DNA of 64,000 nucleotides from UBA4742 sp037138595 (GTDB lineage: Bacteria > Actinomycetota > Acidimicrobiia > Acidimicrobiales > Acidimicrobilacustridaceae): positions 62,001 to 126,000 of the forward strand of contig JBAXIB010000001.1 in the NCBI GenBank assembly GCA_037138595.1, in the 5' to 3' direction. Under the pieces are notes generated by a model. It searched no databases and was not told the origin of the DNA. It saw only the letters and a list, made by a program, of their open reading frames with translations. Position 1 is the first letter of the stretch. Every line of letters starts with the position of its first letter. A program made the position numbers and the translations under genes. Shown here piece after piece: positions 52,296 to 61,244 of the stretch.

Positions 52296-52464
52296 GGACG
52301 TCTGATCACGATGGGTAATTGCCCGTGGAATCTGTCGAGTAGGTCTGTCAAGTTGCGAGTCATGGTGGTGCGGCAAAATCGGTTAGACCCATGATGACAT
52401 ACCCAATCAAGTCCACGAGACCAGGCTCGGTAATCGATCGACTGGCCACAACGAGCCAAACCGG

Positions 52465-53610
52465 TCAGTCTCCGCCAAGGGCACGATGGTAAAAGGCGGA
52501 AGTAGCGTTCGCTACAACATCGATACTGTACAAGTCGCTAAAACGGTTAGAAGCGACCGACGCACGAGTGTCACGCTCGGCAGCAGACTGCCGAATAGTT
52601 GCGACGATCCCATCAGCAAGTGATTGACCATCATCGGAGGAAACGAGCCGAGCCCAGCCGTCACCGACCATGTTTGGGATCGGCCCAACACCGGTAGCCA
52701 CTACTGGTGTTCCAAGTGCCATCGCTTCGATGAGAACGCTTCCGAGGCCTTCCCAACGCGAAGGAACCACAAATGTGTCAGCGGCGCAAAGAAGATCCGG
52801 CACGTCATCGCGTAGCCCGATATCCACGATGCCCGAGGTCGGACCGGCGTGCGCGATGAGTTCATCAATCAGTGGTGATTGGGCACCCCGACGACCACCT
52901 AGCCGCAACTCGGCAGTCGGCTCGGCGCGGCGAACTATCGGCCACGCTCGCAGCAGAACGTCTAGCCCTTTTTGGAATTCGTGACGAGCGGCAGCGATGA
53001 TCAGTGGACGCTCGTCATCGATACCTAACGATTGACGCACCCGAGCACGTCGCGTCGTCGACAGTTGCCCAAGTCGTCCAAGGTCACGCCCTCGCGGAAT
53101 CACCTCAATCAATTCAGGTCGAATGTTAAGCCGAGCACCCATCGTGAGCGCCACATGATCAGAGAGCGCATGAAACCGACTCGGGATTCGTGACGTAAGT
53201 CGATCGGCCCGACACGCCAATTCAACCTTCCATGACACGAGGTCTGGGTTCGTTAGTTGTTCCGGCCCGTATGCGACATTTACCAGGCTCGAAACCACCG
53301 GAACACCTGCGAGTTTCGCGGCAATTCGTCCCGGTATATCTGCATCGAACAAGGTCGTATGGACAAGATCAGGTTGCCGCTCGCTCACGAGGCGCCTCAT
53401 GTGCGTAACTCGAGTCCATATCGAATCCGCATCCAACTTGATGACCCTTCCACCTGCGGATTCGATAGGTCCACGAAGTGCATCATCGCTGCTGAAAATC
53501 GCGACATCTAAACGAATTCCACGCTTCTGAAGCGGCTCCGCCATAGCCGCGACTGCCTGTTCTGCGCCGCCGCTGCCACCCAGGCTCGGAATCAGGTAGA
53601 GAATGTTCAC
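52465..53610 (-). CDS. Glycosyltransferase family 4
   Basis: The 381-residue protein starts at GTG 53610 and has GT-B features: LIPSLGGSGGAEQAVAAMAEPL, LVHTTLFDADIPGRIAAKL, IIAAARHEFQKGLDVLLRAW and VPSRWEGLGSVLIEAMALGTPVVATGVG. Its start is only seven bases from the start of the divergent GT2 gene, so at least one of the two mRNAs must begin close to or at the start codon. Confidence 0.92.
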   Translation of the reverse strand: MNILYLIPSLGGSGGAEQAVAAMAEPLQKRGIRLDVAIFSSDDALRGPIESAGGRVIKLDADSIWTRVTHMRRLVSERQPDLVHTTLFDADIPGRIAAKLAGVPVVSSLVNVAYGPEQLTNPDLVSWKVELACRADRLTSRIPSRFHALSDHVALTMGARLNIRPELIEVIPRGRDLGRLGQLSTTRRARVRQSLGIDDERPLIIAAARHEFQKGLDVLLRAWPIVRRAEPTAELRLGGRRGAQSPLIDELIAHAGPTSGIVDIGLRDDVPDLLCAADTFVVPSRWEGLGSVLIEAMALGTPVVATGVGPIPNMVGDGWARLVSSDDGQSLADGIVATIRQSAAERDTRASVASNRFSDLYSIDVVANATSAFYHRALGGD

Positions 53611-53617
53611 TCACCCC

Positions 53618-54523
53618 ATGACTACCACCTCTTCGACTCCTAACCAGACTTCCGAGAACTCGCCCGAGTTCAGCGTCATCATTCCGACGTTTCACCGCCC
53701 GCAAATGTTGGCTGAAGCAGTCGCATCAGTAATTGCGCAAACAGTCCAATCGTGGGAGTGCATCATCGTTGACGATGGCGGCGGAGAGTCCGAGTTGCAG
53801 GCAATCGCCGAGGTTGATGCACGGATTCGATTAATCCGTCGTGATGTTCCAGGCGGCCCCGCCGCTGCCCGCAACACCGGAATCGCGCTCGCCCAAGGAA
53901 CCGCCATCACCTTCCTCGACGACGATGATTGGTATGTACCTCAGCGCCTCGACCTTGCTCGGCGCGCTCTCTATGATCCACGAATCGATATCGCGATCTG
54001 CTGGAGCGTCTGGGACCAAGATTCCCCCGGTGGGCGAACGCTCAATGGCAACGTGGCCGACACCATCCTCGACAGAACGGTTCCCCACCTCGCTGGTACG
54101 GCCATTCGCTTGGCAAGTCTGCTGACGTTCAATGAGTCCTACGCCGCTGCGGAAGACCTGGACTGGTGGCTGCGTTCGGCGCAACAGGCCACGTTGGCAA
54201 CGATTGAAGAAGTTGGATGCAGATTGCGGCGTCATCACTCGCGCAGACTCAATGGGACTGACGTCGCTGGCCGCATCGCTGCAAGCGAGCAACTCCTAGC
54301 CGATCACGCGACCTATTTTTCTGCCCATCGGCGCGCACTGGCGTTCCGTTTTGCGCGCATGGGTGTCATGGCCGCATCGAGCGATCAAAGACAGCTCTCG
54401 ATCCGGTACTTCAGGCGCTCAATCCGGACTCGTCCTTCTGCCGTTGCCCTGAAAGGACTCCTTCGCCAACTTTTACCCGCGCCCAAGAGCCGTCGCGATC
54501 CACTCACTGGCAGCCCGGTGTAG
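53618..54523 (+). CDS. Glycosyltransferase family 2
   Basis: The 301-residue protein begins at ATG 53618; the upstream ATG at 53603 overlaps the divergent gene. GT2 features: FSVIIPTFHRPQMLAEAVASV, CIIVDDGGGESELQAI, GGPAAARNTGIALAQGTAITFLDDDDWYV with the DDD metal motif. The C-terminal part has the YAAAEDLDWWLR segment. It should transfer a sugar with inversion. Confidence 0.92.
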   Translation: MTTTSSTPNQTSENSPEFSVIIPTFHRPQMLAEAVASVIAQTVQSWECIIVDDGGGESELQAIAEVDARIRLIRRDVPGGPAAARNTGIALAQGTAITFLDDDDWYVPQRLDLARRALYDPRIDIAICWSVWDQDSPGGRTLNGNVADTILDRTVPHLAGTAIRLASLLTFNESYAAAEDLDWWLRSAQQATLATIEEVGCRLRRHHSRRLNGTDVAGRIAASEQLLADHATYFSAHRRALAFRFARMGVMAASSDQRQLSIRYFRRSIRTRPSAVALKGLLRQLLPAPKSRRDPLTGSPV

Positions 54524-54634
54524 CGTGCATGTTCGCGCCTTTTGGCTCAATCGACCGATTTGATACCTAGCGCAGTACCGGCGGGCATTAAGTCATCGAT
54601 GTCACTTTGGTAATGAACCCTGCTGGAGACTTGG

Positions 54635-56407
54635 ATGGAACCCGTTGAGTATCTGAACATCATTCGGCGGCGCTGGATCCTGATCGCAGTCTTTGTTCTG
54701 ATAGGGCTTGTCGCCGGCTTCGCTACTGGAATAGGTACTTCAGGGACGACCGACCACACGACTTTCTGGCAATCGACTTACACCCTCGTTTTCAACTCAC
54801 CGGCCGCTGCTGACAAAAATGCGAACGCAGCGACGATCAGCCAACTTGGATTGTTGGCAACCACCGGTGGGATCCCGGCAACGGTCGCCCAAGCCAATGG
54901 TGTCGATGTCAATCGAGTGAGCGAGCGACTTCAAGCGGTTACCAACAGCAACCTCAACACTTTGCGAATTTCCACTGTCGGAACCGATCCGCTCGACACT
55001 GCGGCTCTGGCCACTCAAGTCGGTGACAATCTCATTACTGTCAGCTCAGCCAACAACACCGCTACTTACGACGAGCGCACGGCCGCCGCACAGAAACGAG
55101 TCAGCGACCTAAGCGACAAAATTGCGATGTACGACGGGCTCAAACTCGACTCAAAGTCGGTCAAAGGCCAGGAGCGCGATGCTCTCGTAAACCAATACCG
55201 GATTGCCTATGAAGCTGTTCAGGTACTCGCGGCGCAGGGTACGCCGGGACCAACCCTTACCTCGCTCGAAAAACCAGAAGCGCTTCCGATAACGAGTTCG
55301 GAGTACAACAAATTCATCCGAGCCGGTGCGCTCGGAAACAACAATCTCACCACCACTGCAACGGACAATACGGCTGGTGCTGGTGCGGCAAAATCGAGCA
55401 CCAAATCGAACATCCCGAGTGGGCCTGTTCCCCATTCGCTTATCGGCGGTTTTTTGGGGCTCCTCGCCGGCCTCGTGGCAGCCTTTTTGGTCGAACGTCT
55501 TGACAATCGATTGCGACGAAAAATTGACGTCGAACTGGCTTTCGAACTGCCTGTGCTGTGCGAGGTTCCCCCGGTAGCTCGATCCAAGCGCGGCGACTCC
55601 GACGTTATTTCATTCACCCACCCCCTGAGCCGAACTGCCGAGGCCTATCGAGCCTTGCGCTCGTCGCTGTTGTTCCTCAGGGAGACGTTGATCAAATTGG
55701 ATGGCCCGCCTGATGACCAGCGCAACACTCAGGTAATCCTTGTCACCTCAGCCGGTCCCAGCGAAGGAAAAACGACAACGGTCGCCAATCTCGCGGCGCT
55801 CTTCGCCGAAGCTTCTTATTCAGTCCTCGTCATCAATTGCGATTTTCGACGCCCTCGACTGCATCGCTTTCTTGGGGGATCCGCTGAGCCACGGAAGGTC
55901 GTACAGAGCAACATCCCTGGCGTCCTCATGGTCAACAACGTTGTGTCGAATCCGAATCCAAATCCGGCGGAAGTGATTGCCGCACAACGCCAAGTTGTTC
56001 AGACCGCACGCGGCATGTTCGATGTGGTGATCTTAGATACCGCACCAATTTTGACCACCAATGATGCCAGTGAATTGGTCGCTTTTTCAGACGTCGTCTT
56101 GATCGTTGCCCAGGCCGGTAAAACCACCAAGGCAGCGGCCGAGCGATCAACCGAGTTGCTTAAGCGGCTCAACGCGACTGTCGCTGGTGTCGCGCTGCTT
56201 GGCACGCGCGACACGCCCAACGCGCAGTACTACTACTACGCAACCGAACATGGCGCAGACTCGCAACAATCGAGCGCTGAATCCCGATCATTTGACCTGC
56301 TTATTCGGCCCGAATCGGAATCCACCGACGACGCGGAGGCAACGGTCGGCGGCGACGGTGCAGAGACTGCATTGGACTCAACGCAGACCTTCTCATCGAA
56401 GCCGTGA
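54635..56407 (+). CDS. Polysaccharide co-polymerase / BY-kinase fusion (Wzz-Wzc type)
   Basis: The 590-residue protein has a Wzz-like domain (residues 1 to about 290) bounded by membrane helices at 14 to 35 and 268 to 286. A bacterial tyrosine kinase domain follows: EAYRALRSSLLFLR, Walker A SAGPSEGKTTT (372 to 382), A' VLVINCDFRRPR and Walker B FDVVILDTAPIL. A tyrosine cluster (QYYYYATEHG) follows the kinase core and may be the autophosphorylated tail. It controls chain length in the Wzy pathway. GGAG sits six bases before the ATG. Confidence 0.93.
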   Translation: MEPVEYLNIIRRRWILIAVFVLIGLVAGFATGIGTSGTTDHTTFWQSTYTLVFNSPAAADKNANAATISQLGLLATTGGIPATVAQANGVDVNRVSERLQAVTNSNLNTLRISTVGTDPLDTAALATQVGDNLITVSSANNTATYDERTAAAQKRVSDLSDKIAMYDGLKLDSKSVKGQERDALVNQYRIAYEAVQVLAAQGTPGPTLTSLEKPEALPITSSEYNKFIRAGALGNNNLTTTATDNTAGAGAAKSSTKSNIPSGPVPHSLIGGFLGLLAGLVAAFLVERLDNRLRRKIDVELAFELPVLCEVPPVARSKRGDSDVISFTHPLSRTAEAYRALRSSLLFLRETLIKLDGPPDDQRNTQVILVTSAGPSEGKTTTVANLAALFAEASYSVLVINCDFRRPRLHRFLGGSAEPRKVVQSNIPGVLMVNNVVSNPNPNPAEVIAAQRQVVQTARGMFDVVILDTAPILTTNDASELVAFSDVVLIVAQAGKTTKAAAERSTELLKRLNATVAGVALLGTRDTPNAQYYYYATEHGADSQQSSAESRSFDLLIRPESESTDDAEATVGGDGAETALDSTQTFSSKP

Positions 56408-57831
56408 CCCAGGCGTCGGCCTCCGGCAACCCGACGTCGCAGCCAACGAGCAGTTACCGTGTCCCGCTTGCGCGTTTCGCCGCGACAGTTCCTTCAACTG
56501 AAATTCGACCTTTTAGCTCGGGGTGGGCAACTGCGGGCATCGCGCTTCTCGCCATCGCATTTGGAATATTCGCGCTCGGCGAGTGGTCATGGGCCGCGGG
56601 AACCGGTGCGGGTCTCGTTGTCGCCCCAATCTGCCTCGCTCTGACTTTTTTCGTTTTACGTCGGCCGATTTCAGATGAACGCTCATTTGACCTTGGGGGT
56701 TTACTTCTCACCTCGCTTGCCTTTCGATTACTTGCTTCCTATCCCCGTTTCCTGAGCGCGACCGACGCACATGTCTATGACTCCGATGGCGCCGTCTTCG
56801 CCGATGATTTTCGAAAACTCGTCTTCACCAACATCGACGTAGGAAATGCTCCAGTACCCGGCACAGGTGTCTTGCGCATCATTGCGGGACTCGTTCATGT
56901 CCTAACCGACTCCAACTTCTTCGGCAGCACACTTGTCTTTGGATTCCTCGCGTTTTGGGGTTGCTGGTTTTTTTACCGGGCATTCGTAACGGCGATTCCC
57001 GATGGCGATCATCGCCGATATGCCCGTTTCATATTCCTGTGGCCCTCGCTGCTGTATTGGCCAACCAGCATTGGTAAGGAAAGTTGGATGGTTTTTACGG
57101 CCGGCATGGTGGCTTTAGGTGCCGCCAGACTTCTGAACCGGTCCCGAGGTGGCTATGTGCTCATTGGATCAGGGATGTTGTTGTGCGCGTTGGTGCGGCC
57201 CCACGTTGCACTCCTCTTAGTCGTCGCGTTGGCCGTCGCGTTTTTCGTTGGGCGGCGCCACGATGACCGACCGCAAGGACAGTTCAGCTTGGCCGGTCTC
57301 TCCAAAGTCATCGGCATCGTGATGCTGATAGTGGCCGGAAGTTTGCTTGCGCCCGCGACCGCAAGTTTTCTCCATGTCGATGACCTCAGCACTAACAGCA
57401 TCACCAATGCCATCGAAAACACTCAAGCGAGAACTGACCAAGGAAACTCCGCGTTTAGCGCAGTCAATCCCAATTCGCCGCTCGGGTATCCGGCGGCAGT
57501 CATCACCGTGCTGTTCAGGCCGCTCCCCGGTGAGGTGTCAGGTATTAGTGGACTTCTTTCAGGCCTGGAGGGATTAGCGCTGCTCGCTTTTGTTGCCACG
57601 AGCTGGCGTCGCATCTGGACCGCACTTCGCAGGCTGCGATCGCAGCCTTACCTGACCTTCGCAGTGTCATTTGTCGCTATGTTCACCTATGCGTTTGCCG
57701 CATTATCCAACTTTGGGATTCTTAGCCGCGAACGCGTACAAGTGTTGCCTTTTCTTTTTGTGTTGCTCGCGTTGCCGCTCGCCTTCCGCCGAACTGAACA
57801 GGCGCTTGGCGCCATTCGAAGTCCGAACTAA
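56404..57831 (+). CDS. Polytopic membrane protein, Wzy-like polymerase candidate
   Basis: The GTG start overlaps the BY-kinase stop by four bases (GTGA), and the product is 475 residues with about 10 to 11 membrane helices. A long loop near the middle (residues about 330 to 370, FLHVDDLSTNSITNAIENTQ) lies on the outer face as in Wzy polymerases. Sequence motifs of Wzy are weak in general, so the call rests on topology, length and coupling to the chain-length regulator. Confidence 0.75.
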   Translation: MTQASASGNPTSQPTSSYRVPLARFAATVPSTEIRPFSSGWATAGIALLAIAFGIFALGEWSWAAGTGAGLVVAPICLALTFFVLRRPISDERSFDLGGLLLTSLAFRLLASYPRFLSATDAHVYDSDGAVFADDFRKLVFTNIDVGNAPVPGTGVLRIIAGLVHVLTDSNFFGSTLVFGFLAFWGCWFFYRAFVTAIPDGDHRRYARFIFLWPSLLYWPTSIGKESWMVFTAGMVALGAARLLNRSRGGYVLIGSGMLLCALVRPHVALLLVVALAVAFFVGRRHDDRPQGQFSLAGLSKVIGIVMLIVAGSLLAPATASFLHVDDLSTNSITNAIENTQARTDQGNSAFSAVNPNSPLGYPAAVITVLFRPLPGEVSGISGLLSGLEGLALLAFVATSWRRIWTALRRLRSQPYLTFAVSFVAMFTYAFAALSNFGILSRERVQVLPFLFVLLALPLAFRRTEQALGAIRSPN

Positions 57832-57947
57832 GTCGTCGCAGGCCCGGGTATTCGGCCCAAGTACTTTCTTGGTATTTCTTGCTTTTTCATGTATTTTCGG
57901 GAATCATCTGTCGCTGGCCAGTGATTGTCGATGATTGGTTCGCCTGC

Positions 57948-58715
57948 ATGCATGCAACTCAACCCGCATACCGAACATCGGTCAGCGCAGTGCGTCTCGT
58001 CCTGGGTTGCGTGACGTTTGTTGGTTTAGTCGGTTTCCTCGTCCTCGCTGGTCGCGTCCTGCCAGCCCCACCCGCCACGCTCAAACCCTTAGTTTGGATC
58101 AACTGGATTGATCGCATCGGCCCCGCATGCGCATTGGTTACGGCGATTCGGTTAACAGTCATCATCATTGGCACCTATCTCGGTTTGGTCACATTGCTGC
58201 ACATCGGTGCCCGCCGCCTAGCCGCCCCAGAGTTGGATCGAATGGCCGGTTCGATCAGCGGCCCGTCGGTCCGCCGCATTACCCAAGCACTGGCGGGATT
58301 CCTGCTAGCAACGTCAGTATCCAACGCGTCGATAGTTCACGCCCTGGCTTTGGCTCCGCCGAGGGCGACCCGCCCCGCTGCGCTCGCAAGCATGACTGCA
58401 GGTAGCGATGACTCTGGCGTGACGATGCGGCGCATCAACCCAATCCCAGAGCTCCGGGATCGCGGAAACACGATTTCGGACACCACAAGTCCAGTCACCA
58501 CGGCCACCTGGACAATCGCGCCTGGCGATCACTTATGGGCGGTCTCGTCAACCACGCTTCGGCGACACTGGCAACGCCGGCCAACGAATCTCGAGGTTGT
58601 CGACTACCTCACAAAACTTATTGCGACGAACAACACACTTTTCGTTGTCCCCGGTAACGCCGATTTGGTCATGCCCGGCCAAGTCTTTGTACTACCCGCC
58701 ATATCCGATTCGTGA
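57948..58715 (+). CDS. Membrane protein with C-terminal LysM-like domain
   Basis: From ATG 57948 the product is 255 residues. Three hydrophobic helices occur in the first 150 residues (VRLVLGCVTFVGLVGFLVLAG, LTVIIIGTYLGLVTLLH, LAGFLLATSVSNASIV). The C-terminus reads WTIAPGDHLWAVSSTTL, ending NADLVMPGQVFVLP, which is the pattern of a peptidoglycan-binding LysM domain with an insertion. Such proteins are common in Actinobacteria. Frames open upstream to 57879 are less likely. Confidence 0.75.
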   Translation: MHATQPAYRTSVSAVRLVLGCVTFVGLVGFLVLAGRVLPAPPATLKPLVWINWIDRIGPACALVTAIRLTVIIIGTYLGLVTLLHIGARRLAAPELDRMAGSISGPSVRRITQALAGFLLATSVSNASIVHALALAPPRATRPAALASMTAGSDDSGVTMRRINPIPELRDRGNTISDTTSPVTTATWTIAPGDHLWAVSSTTLRRHWQRRPTNLEVVDYLTKLIATNNTLFVVPGNADLVMPGQVFVLPAISDS

Positions 58716-58731
58716 GATTCACCGCCGCCAC

Positions 58732-59823
58732 TCAACGCAAACGAATCGCAACTTCATTAGCCAACATTCGTCCTGCCACGGTGAGCCGAACCTGATCATC
58801 AGAAACTTCGACGAGTCCCTCCAGCGCCGGATCGCTGAGGTCAAGTGCATCCGCGGACACACCATCTGACGTGCGAAGCGCCAATTGCAGCGCTTCGATT
58901 CGTCGAGCTGGTGCATCTAAGACCTCGAAACCCGCTTCGGTTGGCTGGGACGAATGCACTGCTTCTAGGTAGCGCTCCGGTGTCCGCACATTCCACCAAC
59001 GCCGCCCCGCTTCATGGGAATGCGCGGCGCATCCAAACCCGCGGTAGTCACCCTGTCGCCAATAGAGCAAGTTGTGCGCGCAACGATGCCCAGGCCGTGA
59101 CCAGTTCGAAATTTCGTACCAGTCGAGTCCAGCCTGACCCAGGACTTCGTTCGCGATGAGGTATTTGTCTGCTTGGTCATCGTCGTCGGGGTGACGCCCA
59201 GGGTCATTCGCCAACGGAGTTCCCGCCTCAATTGTTAATGCATAAGCACTCACATGGGCGGGTTCAAGTGCAATCGTTCGGTCAAGCGTGACTCGCCAGT
59301 CGTTCAACGATTCGCTCGCTCCGCCGTAAATCAGATCGAGGTTGAACGAGTCGAACCCGATCTTTCGGGCCGAAGTGACCGCCCGCTCAACATTCGCCAC
59401 GTTATGCGTTCGGCCAAGCCCGACCAGGACATGGTCGACCATTGACTGGACCCCAAAAGACAGCCGAGTTACGCCGCCGTCGAGGTACGTAGCGAGCAGT
59501 ACATCAGTAACGGTGTCGGGATTGCACTCGACCGTTACCTCGGCACCCGATACTCGCGGAATCGAAGCGAGTACCGCCATCAATCCATCCGGGGGCACAA
59601 GTGAAGGCGTTCCTCCGCCAAAAAAGACCGATGTGGCCGCCGCCATTCCCAATTCGACGCCGTGGGTGACTTCACGAGCCAATGCCTCAAGGTACTGGTC
59701 GATCAGTTGGGGCCGATCAGTCCACGTCGCAAACGCGCAATAGTCACATCGGCTCGCACAAAATGGAATATGTACATAGACCCCAAAACGAGGAGACGAC
59801 TCGAGGTCGGTCCGTGATGACAC
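58732..59823 (-). CDS. hemW: Radical SAM heme chaperone HemW
   Basis: From GTG 59823 the product is 363 residues. It has the radical SAM cluster motif C22-A-S-R-C26-D-Y-C29 in VYVHIPFCASRCDYCAF, the VFFGGGTPSLVPPDGL segment and RLSFGVQSM, all typical of HemW. HemW carries heme to membrane targets and is not a coproporphyrinogen oxidase despite old annotation. The frame is open to 59904, where it would overlap the BldD-like gene. Confidence 0.92.
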   Translation of the reverse strand: MSSRTDLESSPRFGVYVHIPFCASRCDYCAFATWTDRPQLIDQYLEALAREVTHGVELGMAAATSVFFGGGTPSLVPPDGLMAVLASIPRVSGAEVTVECNPDTVTDVLLATYLDGGVTRLSFGVQSMVDHVLVGLGRTHNVANVERAVTSARKIGFDSFNLDLIYGGASESLNDWRVTLDRTIALEPAHVSAYALTIEAGTPLANDPGRHPDDDDQADKYLIANEVLGQAGLDWYEISNWSRPGHRCAHNLLYWRQGDYRGFGCAAHSHEAGRRWWNVRTPERYLEAVHSSQPTEAGFEVLDAPARRIEALQLALRTSDGVSADALDLSDPALEGLVEVSDDQVRLTVAGRMLANEVAIRLR

Positions 59824-59872
59824 GCTCAAAGGGTACTGGCCGAAGCATTGCCACCCCGACAAACCTTGACTG

Positions 59873-60415
59873 TTATCCGGACACCATGCTGAGACCGAGG
59901 TCATCTAACCGACGACCTGCGCCACCAACAGTAACGCCCAAGATGCACGCGATCGCCCGAACATCATCACGACGAATTGTCAGCATCCGACCATTGAAAT
60001 CCTGACGCTGAACTTGGATCATGGCGAGGTAACGCGTCAGCATGTCCGCCTCGGTTCCGCCTAGCGCCTCTAGCTGTCGTAAGTCGATCGTGACGGCGTC
60101 AGTTTCGTTTCCGGTGCCAGCATCAACAAACGCAGGACCATCATCAGCTGGCAAAAGTTGGTCAACGGGCACGCTATAAAAGCGAGCCAACCGCTGAAGT
60201 CGCGGTACTGAAATCGCGCGCTCGCCTCGCTCATAGGCACCGAGAACCGACGCCTTAAACTCAAGGCCTGAGGTCGCTTCGACCTCTTGGAGCGACAAGC
60301 GCTTTTGTCGACGAATGGCGCGCAAACGATCGCCAACCTGACTGCTGTAGGTGGATTCGGCGACGAGGTCATCCATCGTCAGGTCGATACTCTCGATGAA
60401 ATCCACCTCCCCCAT
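59873..60415 (-). CDS. BldD-like transcription regulator with c-di-GMP signature
   Basis: The 180-residue protein starts at ATG 60415 with GAGG upstream. An XRE-type helix-turn-helix covers residues 27 to 90 (VGDRLRAIRRQKRLSLQEVE, GAYERGERAISVPRLQRLA). The C-terminal domain carries R137-Q-D139, eight residues, then R148-R-D-D151, which exactly fits the RxD-x8-RxxD motif by which Streptomyces BldD binds cyclic di-GMP; the QR(Q/G)DxNGxxLxIR segment is shared. BldD represses developmental genes when dimerised by c-di-GMP. A role here in controlling envelope or development genes is inference. Confidence 0.9.
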   Translation of the reverse strand: MGEVDFIESIDLTMDDLVAESTYSSQVGDRLRAIRRQKRLSLQEVEATSGLEFKASVLGAYERGERAISVPRLQRLARFYSVPVDQLLPADDGPAFVDAGTGNETDAVTIDLRQLEALGGTEADMLTRYLAMIQVQRQDFNGRMLTIRRDDVRAIACILGVTVGGAGRRLDDLGLSMVSG

Positions 60416-60511
60416 GCCTACCTCACACCCAATGTGGCCAAATCCGTGTACTTCATGACAACGGTCACAGACGTTACCCCCTAGCCAAGGTTGCAGCCAC
60501 ACGGATTGGCG

Positions 60512-61240
60512 TCAGGCGTTCGAGACAACCCCTGAACGGATCGCTCCCAAGATGGTTGCGGCCGCAATTGAGGCGGTTTCAGCCCTCAATACGTGGGATC
60601 CGAACCCAAATTGGCGCGGTACCGCTCGCCGTTCTTCGTCGGTCCATCCCCCTTCAGGCCCAACCATGACAACCAACGGAGACTGCGAAAGCGTTGGAAG
60701 AGCGCCATGACGTTCAGCCAATGTTGCTCCCGTTCGTATGGCGACCGAAGCAAATGTCTCGGGGTCGAGGACAACTGGCAGGTAGCAACGCCGAGATTGC
60801 ATCGATGCCTCGCGCGCTACCCGTTGAAACCGTTCACCCTGACGACGAGCCTTGTCGTCGTCCCACTGAACCACCGAACGACCAGCAGAAAACGGGATGA
60901 TCTCGTCGACTCCTAGTTCGGTGAGTTTTTGCACTACAAGTTCGGGACGGCCGCCTTTCACCAGTGCAAACGCAATGGCGATAGGCGGGAAAGGCGGCGG
61001 CACGAACCGAATGGGGCCGGTTGGTTCAAGCGCGGGACCAAACCGACACGCTTGCCAACTTCCAGCGCCATCACAGGCAGTGAGCTCGTCACCCACGCGT
61101 AGGCGCAATACGCGCTCAAAATGATGGCGATCGTCATGAGAAATAGTTAAGTCATGCAGGTCGGCAACAAACACATGGGGGCCATGACGACCATCGGGTT
61201 CTTGGCCCGGCGATGGCAACGGTTCTGTTTCCTTGCTCAC
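60512..61240 (-). CDS. rsmE: 16S rRNA m3U1498 methyltransferase RsmE
   Basis: From GTG 61240, five bases after the dnaJ stop, the product is 242 residues, the usual family length. RsmE features are HHFERVLRLRVGDELTACDG in the N-terminal PUA-like domain and LVKGGRPELVVQKLTELGV, VVMVGPEGGWTDEE and VLRAETASIAAATIL in the SPOUT domain. It methylates U1498 of 16S rRNA at N3. The dnaJ-rsmE order is common in bacteria. Confidence 0.93.
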   Translation of the reverse strand: MSKETEPLPSPGQEPDGRHGPHVFVADLHDLTISHDDRHHFERVLRLRVGDELTACDGAGSWQACRFGPALEPTGPIRFVPPPFPPIAIAFALVKGGRPELVVQKLTELGVDEIIPFSAGRSVVQWDDDKARRQGERFQRVAREASMQSRRCYLPVVLDPETFASVAIRTGATLAERHGALPTLSQSPLVVMVGPEGGWTDEERRAVPRQFGFGSHVLRAETASIAAATILGAIRSGVVSNA

Positions 61241-61244
61241 GGAA

